DNA from: Clostridiales bacterium
GTDB taxonomy: Bacteria > Bacillota > Clostridia > Oscillospirales > Acutalibacteraceae
Assembly: GCA_022801595.1 (NCBI GenBank)
Contig: JAAWSO010000006.1
Span: forward strand, 1 to 64,000
Reading direction: 5' to 3'
DNA: 64,000 bases
Below, in pieces: positions 25,730-34,339 of this stretch. The position numbers and the translations under genes were made by a program. Under the pieces are notes generated by a model. That model was not told where the DNA came from and made no database searches. It saw only the letters and a program-made list of their open reading frames with translations. Each line of letters starts with the position of its first letter. The stretch's first letter is position 1.

Positions 25730-26743
25730 ATGAGGATGAATGTGTGTAGGAATCCCGAAATTAACCATCTGGTTTTGGCGCTAGGCTGCGTGACCATTGT
25801 GGCGTTGGTGGGGGCGTTCTTGATTGGCATAGCGGCGGGGATTTGGACGCTCATTGCCTGCGCAGGGTTTTGGCTGGTGATTTTAATTTTTATGCGGATA
25901 CGATACCAAGCCATTTCCACTCTAAGCTACGAGCTGAACCGGGTGCTGCATAATAATTTCCATCTGCCCCCCGATGAGCACGACGAGGGAGAACTCTCCA
26001 TTCTGCGCAGTGAGATTTGTAAAATGACCATCACCTTGCGGGAACAAGCGGAGGCTTTGAAAAAGGATAAACGGTATTTGTCGGATTCGATGTCCGATAT
26101 CTCCCATCAATTGAAAACACCGCTGGCGTCCATGTATCTCATCATATCCCTGATGCAAAAAGGGGAATTAACCGAGCAAAGACGGCGGGAACTGCTGCGG
26201 GATTTGCACAAACTGCTGGAGCGCATGAATTGGCTGGTGGCTTCTCTGCTGAAAATATCCAAACTGGATGCTGGAACCGCAGAGTTTCAAAAGGAAGCGG
26301 TATCCGTTGAGAATCTGATCCAAACCGCGGCGAACCCATTGATGATTCCCATGGAACTGCGCAATCAGACCTTAGCGATTCAGTGTGACGATTCGGTGAT
26401 GTTTGAAGGGGATTTCGCGTGGTCCACGGAAGCCGTGGGGAATATTTTGAAAAACTGTATGGAGCATACCCCAGAAGGGGGGACGATTACCGTGCGGGGA
26501 ATGGGGAACACCATTTTTACTTCCCTGGAGATTTCAGACAATGGGGAAGGCATTGACCGGGATGATTTGCCCCATATCTTTGAGCGATTTTATGTGGGGA
26601 AACATTCTTCGGAAAACAGTGTGGGGATTGGACTTGCCTTGGCAAAAATGATCATCCAGGAACAAAACGGCACCATCGAGGTGAAGAATCTTCCCCAAGG
26701 AGGCGTCTGTTTTCGGATAAAATTCTACAAAAGTACGGTATAA
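25730..26743 (+). CDS. membrane-sensing histidine kinase
   Basis: 337 residues. Two membrane helices (about 14-33 and 36-55) are joined by only a few residues, so there is no extracytoplasmic sensor domain; this is the intramembrane-sensing type. The H-box is SDISHQLKTPLAS (H126), the N-box GNILKNCMEHTPEGG, and the G-boxes DNGEGIDRDD and VGIGLALAKM. Kinases of this kind often take their signal from a partner ABC transporter, which is encoded immediately downstream. ATG 25730 sits behind GGAGGGG in the regulator's last codons. Confidence 0.9.
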   Translation: MRMNVCRNPEINHLVLALGCVTIVALVGAFLIGIAAGIWTLIACAGFWLVILIFMRIRYQAISTLSYELNRVLHNNFHLPPDEHDEGELSILRSEICKMTITLREQAEALKKDKRYLSDSMSDISHQLKTPLASMYLIISLMQKGELTEQRRRELLRDLHKLLERMNWLVASLLKISKLDAGTAEFQKEAVSVENLIQTAANPLMIPMELRNQTLAIQCDDSVMFEGDFAWSTEAVGNILKNCMEHTPEGGTITVRGMGNTIFTSLEISDNGEGIDRDDLPHIFERFYVGKHSSENSVGIGLALAKMIIQEQNGTIEVKNLPQGGVCFRIKFYKSTV

Positions 26744-26753
26744 TTGACAGGGG

Positions 26754-26776
26754 CGTCACTTGCAAGTGACGTTTTT
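26754..26776 (+). terminator. palindromic terminator between kinase and transporter genes
   Basis: CGTCACTTGCAAGTGACG (26754-26771) is a perfect 18-bp palindrome followed by TTTTT. It separates the kinase operon from the transporter operon. Its arms contain the GTCAC motif repeated downstream, so it might also be bound by the regulator. Confidence 0.65.
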
Positions 26777-26819
26777 GTCATAGAAAAGTCACGAGCCTGT
26801 CACTTAAGATTTCTATACT
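26777..26819 (+). promoter_or_regulatory. Pho-box-like operator and promoter of the ABC transporter
   Basis: GTCAT (26777-26781), GTCAC (26788-26792) and GTCAC (26799-26803) repeat with an exact 11-bp period. A TATACT -10 box follows at 26814-26819 and there is no good -35 hexamer. Direct repeats of this period covering the -35 region are how OmpR/PhoB-family activators bind. The adjacent response regulator is the obvious candidate (inference). Confidence 0.6.
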
Positions 26820-26925
26820 AAGAGGCAGAAACCAACCAACCGTAAGAGAATGACACAGAACAAAAACTCTTTTGCGGAATGAGTATCTTCGGGATGAGCC
26901 CGAAGCTTTGGAAAGGGATCAAGTT

Positions 26926-27609
26926 ATGGAAATCTTAAAAGTAGAAAATCTATGTAAGACCTATGGAAGCGGAAACAATATGGTACGCGCCTTGGATCAT
27001 ATCTCATTTTCCATTGAGAGTGGGGAGTTCGTCGCCATCATTGGACCGTCCGGCTCTGGAAAATCTACCTTACTGCATATTTTAGGCGGCGTGGATAAAC
27101 CGACATCTGGAAAGGTGTATGTGGAAGGGAAGGATGTTTACGCCCAGAACCAGGAGCAGTTAGCCATTTTCCGGCGGCGGCAGGTGGGGCTGATTTATCA
27201 GTTCTACAACCTGATCCCGGTTTTAAATGTGGACGAAAACATCACCCTGCCGGTGTTATTGGACGGACGTAAGGTCAACCAGGAGAGACTCAACGAGCTG
27301 CTGGGAATTTTGGGCTTGGAAAAACGCCGCAAACATTTGCCAAATCAACTGTCCGGCGGCCAGCAACAGCGGGTATCCATCGGCCGCGCATTGATCAATG
27401 CGCCTTCCTTGGTACTGGCTGATGAACCCACCGGAAACCTGGACAGCAAAAACAGCCAGGAGATTTTGGAACTGCTTCGTTTCTCCAATCAGAAGTACAA
27501 CCAGACCTTGGTGGTGATCACCCACGACGAAAATATCGCGTTGCAGGCAGACCGGATCATTTCCATTGAGGACGGCCGCATTGCCAAAGACGAGGTGATC
27601 CGCTCATGA
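26926..27609 (+). CDS. ABC transporter ATP-binding protein (MacB/LolD/BceA type)
   Basis: 227 residues from ATG 26926 (GAAAGGGATC upstream). Walker A GPSGSGKSTLL near 39, signature LSGGQQQR near 141, Walker B LVLADEP near 160 and an H-loop VITHDE. The sequence belongs with ATPases that drive FtsX-like permeases in antimicrobial peptide defence or envelope stress. An upstream TTG at 26872 is not favoured. It overlaps the permease gene by ATGA. Confidence 0.93.
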   Translation: MEILKVENLCKTYGSGNNMVRALDHISFSIESGEFVAIIGPSGSGKSTLLHILGGVDKPTSGKVYVEGKDVYAQNQEQLAIFRRRQVGLIYQFYNLIPVLNVDENITLPVLLDGRKVNQERLNELLGILGLEKRRKHLPNQLSGGQQQRVSIGRALINAPSLVLADEPTGNLDSKNSQEILELLRFSNQKYNQTLVVITHDENIALQADRIISIEDGRIAKDEVIRS

Positions 27610-30344
27610 ATATTATGCAGAAGCTGACGCTCCGCCAAATGCTGCTGAACAAACGGCGGACGATTGTCACGATCATCGGCATTATGTTTTCCGTCGCCTT
27701 GATCACAGCGGTTTCCACCTTTTTTGGTTCCTTTATGGATGTGTTCAAACAGGCGGAAATTGCCACCAAAGGCGAATGGCATGTTCAATATGCCGGAGTG
27801 GCAAAATCGGATGTAAGCAAAATTGCGCAGGATAGCAATACCAAATCTTACGCTTCATTGTATAACCGTGGTTTTGTGCAGTTAGATTCGGAGACTGCGA
27901 TGCGGCCTTATCTAATGAATCTTCAAATGAATCCAGAGGGATTTGTACAGCAACAAATTACGTTGTTGGAAGGCCACCTGCCGCAAACTGCATCGGAAAT
28001 CGTGATTTCCAAAGAATTGGCGGAAGACTTTCCAGAACAATACCAAGTGGGAAAAACGGTATCCTTGGAATTGGGAAAAAGGATCGCAAACCCACGGGAA
28101 GAGGATGGGAATCTGACGGAAGAAGAGAGAACATTGAAATGGTCGTCTAGTTATTTGGGAAAAGATGGAGAAACCTTCGTGAAAACGGAAACGTCGACGG
28201 TAACAATTGTAGGTATTGTAGACGCTCCGGTATATGCGAAAAGCTATTTTCCAGGCTACACCACCTTTTCCGCTTTGGATCTCAACGCACTGCCTCAGGA
28301 CACAACTTTTGACGTGATGGTAGCGGTTAAAAATGTGGATAAAAGCATTTATCCCCGTTCCGAAGCGTTGATGAAAACCTTGTCTCAAGGAGAGTTCTAT
28401 TATAATAGTTCTTTTCTGGCTTATAGCGGCGTCAGCGATGATGATTCTATGCTCACAACGCTGTATTTGGTCATTGGCATTGTTATTTTCATTGTGGTCG
28501 TTGGGGCCATTGCTCTGGTTTACAATTCCTTTGCCATTTCGGTTTCTGAGCGGAGCGTCAATTTTGGCATGCTGTCCGGTTTTGGAGCCACTGCCCGGCA
28601 AAAACGCCATTCGGTGTTGTTTGAAGCGTTGATTCTGTCCTGCATTGGGATTCCGTTGGGTTTGGGCCTGGGATTTGCTGGCATGGGTGTGACCTTGGCC
28701 ATTGTTAACCCCATGTTCACCAATATTTTAAACGTACGCGCACAGAATGTGACCTTGCATTTGGTGATTCTGCCCTCTGCGGTACTTGCGGCGATTCTGA
28801 TTTCTCTCGTCACGATTTTTCTATCCGCTTGGATTCCAGCGGTTCGCGCTTCCCGGATTACTCCAATCGACGCAATCCGAAAGAGTAAGGACGTGAAACT
28901 GACCAGCAAAGAAGTCAAAACTCCAAAGATCATTCGGACAATTTTTGGTTTTGAGGCAGAATTGGCATTGAAGAATCTAAAGCGCAATAAAAAGAGATAT
29001 CGGATTACAATTGTGTCCTTGATTTTATCCCTGGTTCTATTTCTGAGCGCGTCCAGTTTTACCCATTACCTGACGTACACCTATGATATGGCTAAGCATA
29101 CGATCAATTATGATATCAATGCTTTTTTGTCCATGTCGAAGAATCAGAATTATAAAGAAGAGAAAAAAATTGGCAACGATATCCTCAATGAAATGACGCA
29201 GATATCTGGGATTGACGAGTGGACGTCATACTTTACGAAGGAGCTCATACTGAAAGCGGATCGGTCCATGGTAAGCTCTGCAGTTGCGGATTATTGGACG
29301 GAAGGGATGCAGGATGATCTGGATATCAATGTTCTATTTATGGCGATGGATGAGGCATCCCTCCGTAAGTATGCGAAAGACGTGGGGGTAGATTACAATG
29401 CCTTGACCGATCCCTCCAATCCAAAGGCGATTGTCGTGAATCAAGTGGATTATGTGAAGGGGCATCACGTTGCCAAAATTTCTTTTCTAAACAAAAAAGT
29501 GGGAGACTCCATATCTCTATATAATTCCAATCGGGAATCCAATCGAACGGGAGAAGGGGGAACCCTAAGTAGAGAAAACCTGGATTTGGTGGAAATTACC
29601 TTAGCTGCACTCACCGACCAAGTTCCAATGGGAGTGAACTCTCAAGTGGATTCTCCCAACAACATGGTGATAATCGTGTCTCAAGAAGTCTTTGACCAGG
29701 TCGCTCAAGACATTCCAGATACGCTGGGAACCCAAGTTACTGGAGATGATCAAGTAATCTCAGATGAAAACGCTGTGATTTCTCCACTTTCCGCAATGCT
29801 TGTTCTCAACAGCGAGGATGACAAAGCGGTGACGAAAGAGATGGAAAGGATTCTAGAAAAATACCGGCAACAGGACGGCATTGGCGGAAGCGTGTACAAT
29901 ATTAGCTCTGAGGCGGAAACTGTCAATCAAATGGTTTTGATTGTGAATATCTTTACGTATGGTTTTATCACGCTGATTAGCTTGATTGGAATTGCAAATA
30001 TTTTCAATACGATTTCAACCAGCCTGGCCTTGCGCAAGCGGGAATCCGCCATGATGAAATCCATCGGGATGTCGCCCAAGAGCTTCCGAAAAATGATTAA
30101 TTTTGAAAGCTTGTTCTATGGGCTGAAAACTGTAGTGTATGGCCTACCCATTGGGTTTGGGGTCATGGGTCTGATCTATTGGGCGTTGCGGCGGAATTTT
30201 GATATGCCGTTTACGATTCCGTGGGGCAATCTGATTTGCGGAGTTGCGGGAATTTTCTTGATTGTGGTTTTGACCATGTTATATTCCAGTTCAAAACTGA
30301 AAAAGGAAAATGTGATTGATATCCTGCGCAATGAAAATGTGTAA
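27606..30344 (+). CDS. FtsX-like ABC transporter permease
   Basis: 912 residues. The first helix is near residues 15-38, followed by an extracytoplasmic domain (about 40-275), three helices (about 280-420), a fifth helix near 455-475 and a second large extracytoplasmic domain. A final FtsX set (about 770-905) includes RESAMMKSIGMSPKSF. Two FtsX domains in one chain are typical of long clostridial permeases in peptide-resistance or envelope-stress modules. A transport substrate cannot be read from sequence. A strong terminator follows. Confidence 0.85.
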   Translation: MNIMQKLTLRQMLLNKRRTIVTIIGIMFSVALITAVSTFFGSFMDVFKQAEIATKGEWHVQYAGVAKSDVSKIAQDSNTKSYASLYNRGFVQLDSETAMRPYLMNLQMNPEGFVQQQITLLEGHLPQTASEIVISKELAEDFPEQYQVGKTVSLELGKRIANPREEDGNLTEEERTLKWSSSYLGKDGETFVKTETSTVTIVGIVDAPVYAKSYFPGYTTFSALDLNALPQDTTFDVMVAVKNVDKSIYPRSEALMKTLSQGEFYYNSSFLAYSGVSDDDSMLTTLYLVIGIVIFIVVVGAIALVYNSFAISVSERSVNFGMLSGFGATARQKRHSVLFEALILSCIGIPLGLGLGFAGMGVTLAIVNPMFTNILNVRAQNVTLHLVILPSAVLAAILISLVTIFLSAWIPAVRASRITPIDAIRKSKDVKLTSKEVKTPKIIRTIFGFEAELALKNLKRNKKRYRITIVSLILSLVLFLSASSFTHYLTYTYDMAKHTINYDINAFLSMSKNQNYKEEKKIGNDILNEMTQISGIDEWTSYFTKELILKADRSMVSSAVADYWTEGMQDDLDINVLFMAMDEASLRKYAKDVGVDYNALTDPSNPKAIVVNQVDYVKGHHVAKISFLNKKVGDSISLYNSNRESNRTGEGGTLSRENLDLVEITLAALTDQVPMGVNSQVDSPNNMVIIVSQEVFDQVAQDIPDTLGTQVTGDDQVISDENAVISPLSAMLVLNSEDDKAVTKEMERILEKYRQQDGIGGSVYNISSEAETVNQMVLIVNIFTYGFITLISLIGIANIFNTISTSLALRKRESAMMKSIGMSPKSFRKMINFESLFYGLKTVVYGLPIGFGVMGLIYWALRRNFDMPFTIPWGNLICGVAGIFLIVVLTMLYSSSKLKKENVIDILRNENV

Positions 30345-30383
30345 GCCGATTTCAAAATACATGCGATAAACCCTAAAAAGAGG

Positions 30384-30407
30384 AAGCCTGTGCAAACAGG
30401 CTTTTTC
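30384..30407 (+). terminator. transporter operon terminator
   Basis: AAGCCTGT (30384-30391) / ACAGGCTT (30396-30403) with GCAA loop and T tract. Confidence 0.85.
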
Positions 30408-30445
30408 TCTTTTGCAGGCCAAGCATTTTGACTGAAAGAAAAGGA

Positions 30446-30480
30446 AAAAGCACACCAAGAAAACATCTCGGTGTGCTTTT
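30446..30480. terminator. bidirectional terminator, mainly for bioB
   Basis: AAAAGCACACC (30446-30456) / GGTGTGCTTTT (30470-30480) with a 13-nt loop, downstream of bioB on the minus strand. Confidence 0.8.
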
Positions 30481-30531
30481 CATTTTTGTATACCAGAGAA
30501 TTGTGGGGAGGGTGTGCATTCCTCTCTGGAT

Positions 30532-31494
30532 TTAAAGATCGAATCCCAAATCCAATAACATAGTACGGTCTTGCTGAATGCTGGTGCCGGAGGTGGTCAG
30601 CATATCCCCGGTAATGGTGGCGTTGGCTCCGGAAAGGAACGCGCGTTTCCCAGAGTGCTGCATCAAGGAGCGGCCAGCAGCCAAACGGATTTGAGCCTTT
30701 GGGTTGAAGAAACGAAAAATCCCAATGGTACGGAGGATATCATCTTCAGAAAGCCGTTCCCGATTTTCAAACGGTGTGCCTGGAATGGGGCTCAAGGCGT
30801 TGATGGGAATGGAGGAAATCCCAAGTTCGGAAAGGCTCAACGCCATATCCATCCGGTCTTCCCAGGTTTCGCCCATGCCGATGATACCTCCGGAACAGAC
30901 CTCGAGCCCGGCTTTTTGCGCCAAGCGGATGGAATCGATTTTGTCTTGATAGGAGTGGGTGGTGCAGATAGAAGGGAAATACCGCCGGGAGGTTTCAATG
31001 TTTTCATGATAGCGGTTGACACCAGCTTCTTTCAGAGCTAAAAATTGATCATAGCTTAAAAAACCGTGGGAAGCGCAGAGAGAGATCGAAGATTCCTGAC
31101 GTAGTTTCCGGTAAGCGGCCAAGGATTTTTCCATGTCTGCGTCCGAAAGCTTCCTTCCAGCCGTTACAATAGAATACCGGTGTACCCCTTGGGAGGCATT
31201 TTTCTTTGCGTCCATTGCAATGGTATCCGCATCCAAAAATGCATATTCGGAGCAGCCTGAGTGATTGTGGGAAGATTGGGCGCAGAATTTGCAGTCCTCG
31301 CTGCACCGGCCGCTTTTACCATTGATGATGGTACACAAGTCCACCTGATTGCCGCAAAAGTGCTTTCGCAGGCGATTGGCTTGTGTACAAAGTTGGGGTA
31401 GATCGGTTTCCAGAAGAAAAGAGCAGTCATCCCCTCGCTTGAGCTGGTTCCCTTGCAGGATGGATTCGGTTATGGCTGTTATGGATTGCTGCAT
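30532..31494 (-). CDS. bioB: biotin synthase
   Basis: Radical SAM enzyme inserting sulfur into dethiobiotin. 320 residues from the ATG at 31494 (GGTGGT upstream). Radical SAM cysteines C64, C68 and C71 (GRCSEDCKFCAQS), the YHENIETSRRYFPSICTTH motif near 155 and GGIIGMGET near 200 mark BioB. No other biotin genes are nearby, so dethiobiotin may be imported or made elsewhere. Its promoter carries a BirA-type operator. Confidence 0.92.
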   Translation of the reverse strand: MQQSITAITESILQGNQLKRGDDCSFLLETDLPQLCTQANRLRKHFCGNQVDLCTIINGKSGRCSEDCKFCAQSSHNHSGCSEYAFLDADTIAMDAKKNASQGVHRYSIVTAGRKLSDADMEKSLAAYRKLRQESSISLCASHGFLSYDQFLALKEAGVNRYHENIETSRRYFPSICTTHSYQDKIDSIRLAQKAGLEVCSGGIIGMGETWEDRMDMALSLSELGISSIPINALSPIPGTPFENRERLSEDDILRTIGIFRFFNPKAQIRLAAGRSLMQHSGKRAFLSGANATITGDMLTTSGTSIQQDRTMLLDLGFDL

Positions 31495-31528
31495 GATTAC
31501 GACCACCTTTTTTGCAATTCTAACTTTT

Positions 31529-31557
31529 AGTATACGCGCAAAAGGGGAGAATGTCAA
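31529..31557 (-). promoter_or_regulatory. bioB promoter
   Basis: Minus strand consensus TTGACA (31557-31552), 17 bp, TATACT (31534-31529), about 35 bp before the bioB ATG. Confidence 0.8.
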
Positions 31558-31582
31558 CTTAATTTTATTTTTGGTTTACATT
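31550..31582 (-). promoter_or_regulatory. BirA-type biotin operator over the bioB -35 box
   Basis: Read on the minus strand: AATGTAAACC, 13-bp spacer, AGTTGACATT. The arms form an inverted repeat with two mismatches, resembling the biotin repressor site (TTGTTAACC...GGTTAACAA type). The promoter-proximal arm contains the -35 hexamer, so repressor binding would block RNA polymerase. The distal arm lies inside the last codons of the upstream pseudouridine synthase gene. Confidence 0.65.
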
Positions 31583-32566
31583 AAAATTTTTGTTTTCTTC
31601 TCCTTTCGATAAAAATTGCTCCCATTCTTTCAAAAACCAAACATTACCCGATTCAAACTCTTTTCCGTTGAGATATTCTAGAGCCCCAGCAGGAGAGGTA
31701 AAGCAAAATTTTAGTTTGTAGGAGTATAAGGCTTGGTATTTCCAGCCGGTTTGCTTGTTTAGGGCATTGGTGCCATATTTGCCGTCCCCAGCCAGTGGAT
31801 GCCCAATGGAAGCCAGATGGGCGCGGATCTGGTGGGTACGTCCCGTCAGCAAATCTACTTCCAACAGGCTGTAATCGCCCTGTTCCTTTAAAACACGGTA
31901 GCGGGTACGGATGGTTTTGGTCTGGTCAGTTGGTTTATGAGAAATATACACCCGGTTTTGGGATTCCTTTTTTTCTAAATAGGCCGTGAGGGTATCCTCT
32001 TTCTTTTTGAGCCGCCCATGAACCACGCAGAGGTATTTTTTTTCCAGCTCTCGATGTTTCATTTTATCGTTGAGAATACGGAGCGTTTCCGCATTTTTCG
32101 CAGCAATCACAATGCCTCCGGTATTCCGGTCAATCCGGTTGACCAGAGCGGGAGCAAACGAATTTTCCTCGTCTGGCCGATATTCCTTTTTCTCATACAG
32201 ATAGTGCTGAATGCGAGCGATGAGGGAATCAAAATGGTAATGCTCGTCTGGGTGAACCAAAAGGCCAGGTTTTTTGTCCAGAAGCAGAAGGTTTTCATCT
32301 TCATATAAAATATTGAGCTGATTCGGCGCTTTAAGAAAGTCGTAGTCTTTCGCTTCTTTTTGGAAAAACTCGTCTTTCAGGTACATGGTAAGGGTATCGC
32401 CTTTGCATAAACGAGTTGAGATTTCACAGCGTTTTCCATTGCATTTAATGTCCTTTTTTCGAATGCTTTTATAAAGCATAGACTGGGGCAGATTTGGGTA
32501 GGTTTTGGTTAAGAATTTATCCAAACGCTGCCCAGCGTCGTTTTCACCGATTACAATTGATTTCAA
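31565..32566 (-). CDS. RluA-family pseudouridine synthase
   Basis: Isomerises uridines in rRNA. 333 residues from TTG 32566 (GGGTGAT upstream); a longer frame upstream lacks a site. An S4-like N-terminal domain (AGQRLDKFLTKTYPNLPQSM) precedes the catalytic domain with LDKKPGLLVHPDE and NRIDRNTGGIVIAAK, the latter holding the catalytic Asp, and GRTHQIRAHLASIGHPLAGD. The specific rRNA target is not determinable. It is divergent from pyrE and upstream of bioB. Confidence 0.88.
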   Translation of the reverse strand: MKSIVIGENDAGQRLDKFLTKTYPNLPQSMLYKSIRKKDIKCNGKRCEISTRLCKGDTLTMYLKDEFFQKEAKDYDFLKAPNQLNILYEDENLLLLDKKPGLLVHPDEHYHFDSLIARIQHYLYEKKEYRPDEENSFAPALVNRIDRNTGGIVIAAKNAETLRILNDKMKHRELEKKYLCVVHGRLKKKEDTLTAYLEKKESQNRVYISHKPTDQTKTIRTRYRVLKEQGDYSLLEVDLLTGRTHQIRAHLASIGHPLAGDGKYGTNALNKQTGWKYQALYSYKLKFCFTSPAGALEYLNGKEFESGNVWFLKEWEQFLSKGEENKNFNVNQK

Positions 32567-32634
32567 TATGATCACCCATTTGTGATTATAGCGGGAATAT
32601 TTACAACTTTCAATAGAATAATGGGTTTCTCTAC

Positions 32635-32663
32635 TTTTCAAAAAAAATATTTTGTTATATAAT
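32635..32663 (+). promoter_or_regulatory. promoter of pyrE
   Basis: TTTTCA (32635-32640), 17 bp, TATAAT (32658-32663), 37 bp upstream of the pyrE ATG. Confidence 0.55.
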
Positions 32664-32699
32664 AGAAAATATTATTAAGATTTTAAAGGAGAATGCATC

Positions 32700-33278
32700 A
32701 TGCTGACACAAGAAAGGGCCATGGAGATCTTAAAAGAAGCTGGGGTTTTGCTTGAGGGCCATTTCCGTTTGACTTCCGGCAAACACAGCAACAAGTACCT
32801 GCAATGTGCAAAAATTTTCCGCAATACGAAATACAGTGAGGAACTTTGCGCGGCTTTGGCGGAGGAATTCAAAGACAAGGGCGTCGAGGTCGTCATTGGC
32901 CCTGCTTTGGGGGCGGTACAGATGACCTATGAGGTTAGCCGCTGGCTGAAGTGCGAAAACTTTTTTGCTGAGCGTGATGATGGCAAAATGACCCTGCGCC
33001 GTGGTTTTGCGTTCCGGCCAGGGCAAAAGGTTCTGGTAGTGGAGGATGTGGTCACCACTGGCGGTTCCGTCCGAGAAGTGATGGAGATTGTGCAGGAGCA
33101 AGGCGGCGATATTGTTGGCGTTGGTGCGATTGTGGATCGTACTGCGGGCAAGGTGGATTTTGGCGTACCTTTTAAGTCGGTCATTGCTGTGGAAGTGGAC
33201 TCTTGGGAGCCAGACGAGTGTCCGCTCTGCAAAGCCGGCGCTCCGGCCCCCGTGAAACCAGGCAGCCGAAAGGCATAA
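32700..33278 (+). CDS. pyrE: orotate phosphoribosyltransferase
   Basis: Adds PRPP to orotate to give OMP. 192 residues. LTSGKHSNKYLQCAKIF near 25 binds orotate and VLVVEDVVTTGGSVREV near 103 binds PRPP. The C-terminal tail carries a CPLC pair. It stands apart from other pyrimidine genes, heading a unit with radC (41-bp gap). AAAGGAG lies before the ATG. Confidence 0.95.
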   Translation: MLTQERAMEILKEAGVLLEGHFRLTSGKHSNKYLQCAKIFRNTKYSEELCAALAEEFKDKGVEVVIGPALGAVQMTYEVSRWLKCENFFAERDDGKMTLRRGFAFRPGQKVLVVEDVVTTGGSVREVMEIVQEQGGDIVGVGAIVDRTAGKVDFGVPFKSVIAVEVDSWEPDECPLCKAGAPAPVKPGSRKA

Positions 33279-33319
33279 CAGAAGCTTGTCGCAACCTGGC
33301 GGAGAAAGGGGGCAAGGAC

Positions 33320-34054
33320 ATGCCTAACACGGCAAAACCCACAAAAGAAACCGCGAAAAAAGAACGGTCGGTTCATGAGGGGCATCGCAACCGGATCAAA
33401 AAGCGTTTTTTAGAAAAAGGGTTGGATTCCTTTGAGTCTCACGAAGCGCTGGAACTGCTGTTGTATTATGGAATTCCCCAAGGCGATACCAATCCAACGG
33501 CTCACCGTTTGCTAGATGCTTTTGGCTCCTTCGCAAAAGTATTGGACGCTCCTGTTGAGGAATTGGAAAAGATCAAGGGAATTGGACCTTCCAGCGCCAT
33601 TTTGCTGAAATTGATTCCACAGCTTGCCCGGCTATATATGGAGGATTTACATACTTCCCAAGATCGGTTATATGACACCCACTCCATCGGCATGTATTTA
33701 ATGCCAAAGTTTATTGGGCGGAAAAATGAAGTGGTGATTTTGCTTCTGTTGGATAGTAAAGGGCGTGTCCTTTATTGCGATGTGATGAATGAAGGTTCCA
33801 TCCGGGAGGTCCCCATTTACATTCGGTCGATTGTCCAGAAAGCGGTGCAGTACAATGCGGCAACTGCTATTTTAGCTCACAACCACCCCAGTGGAGAAAC
33901 CATGCCTTCAAACGGAGATTTGCAGGCGACTCGGGATATTTATTCCGCTTTGGAAACGGTAGAAGTGGAGCTGGAGGATCATTTCATCGTAGTCGAGGGA
34001 GATTATTTCTCGATGAAAGACACCGGTGTGATGGATCATATAAAAAAATCTTGA
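33320..34054 (+). CDS. radC: RadC/JAB-domain family protein
   Basis: 244 residues from ATG 33320 (GGGGGCAAGG upstream). An N-terminal helix-hairpin-helix region (KIKGIGPSSAILLKL near 91) precedes a JAB/MPN domain with the metal motif AHNHPSGETMPSNGD near 190. The family is widespread, and a repair role is historical and disputed. No enzymatic activity is assigned. A strong terminator follows, separating it from the SOS-type uvrBA operon. Confidence 0.9.
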   Translation: MPNTAKPTKETAKKERSVHEGHRNRIKKRFLEKGLDSFESHEALELLLYYGIPQGDTNPTAHRLLDAFGSFAKVLDAPVEELEKIKGIGPSSAILLKLIPQLARLYMEDLHTSQDRLYDTHSIGMYLMPKFIGRKNEVVILLLLDSKGRVLYCDVMNEGSIREVPIYIRSIVQKAVQYNAATAILAHNHPSGETMPSNGDLQATRDIYSALETVEVELEDHFIVVEGDYFSMKDTGVMDHIKKS

Positions 34055-34084
34055 AAAACCAATACAGAGAACTCGATCTTTTTG

Positions 34085-34120
34085 ACACTGTAAACAAGCA
34101 ATTTGTTTGCAGTGTTTTTT
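34085..34120 (+). terminator. terminator after radC
   Basis: ACACTGTAAACAA (34085-34097) pairs with TTGTTTGCAGTGT (34103-34115, one bulge) followed by TTTTT. Confidence 0.8.
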
Positions 34121-34240
34121 ATTTGGAAAGAAACCCATTGTAGTTTTCTTATGATCCGCTCCAAATGGGATACAATAGGAAGCAGGGAATAGGGGAGAAA
34201 AAGCAGCGGTAAATCGCTTCTGCGAGGTATGGCGAAACAA

Positions 34241-34269
34241 TTGACAAATCGTCGCAAAAAGAGTAAGAT
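34241..34269 (+). promoter_or_regulatory. promoter of uvrB-uvrA
   Basis: Consensus TTGACA (34241-34246), 17 bp, TAAGAT (34264-34269). Confidence 0.7.
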
Positions 34270-34274
34270 AAAAA

Positions 34275-34288
34275 TAAACATTTGTTCC
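34275..34288. promoter_or_regulatory. LexA (DinR) box at uvrB
   Basis: TAAACATTTGTTCC matches the Gram-positive SOS box (CGAACATATGTTCG) with the GAAC half altered to AAAC and a complete GTTC half. It lies just after the -10 box, where bound LexA would block initiation. UvrBA is a classic SOS operon. Confidence 0.65.
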
Positions 34289-34339
34289 GGGGGATTTCTG
34301 ACCTCGGATAATATGGCATGGCAAGGAGAAGAGGATTGG

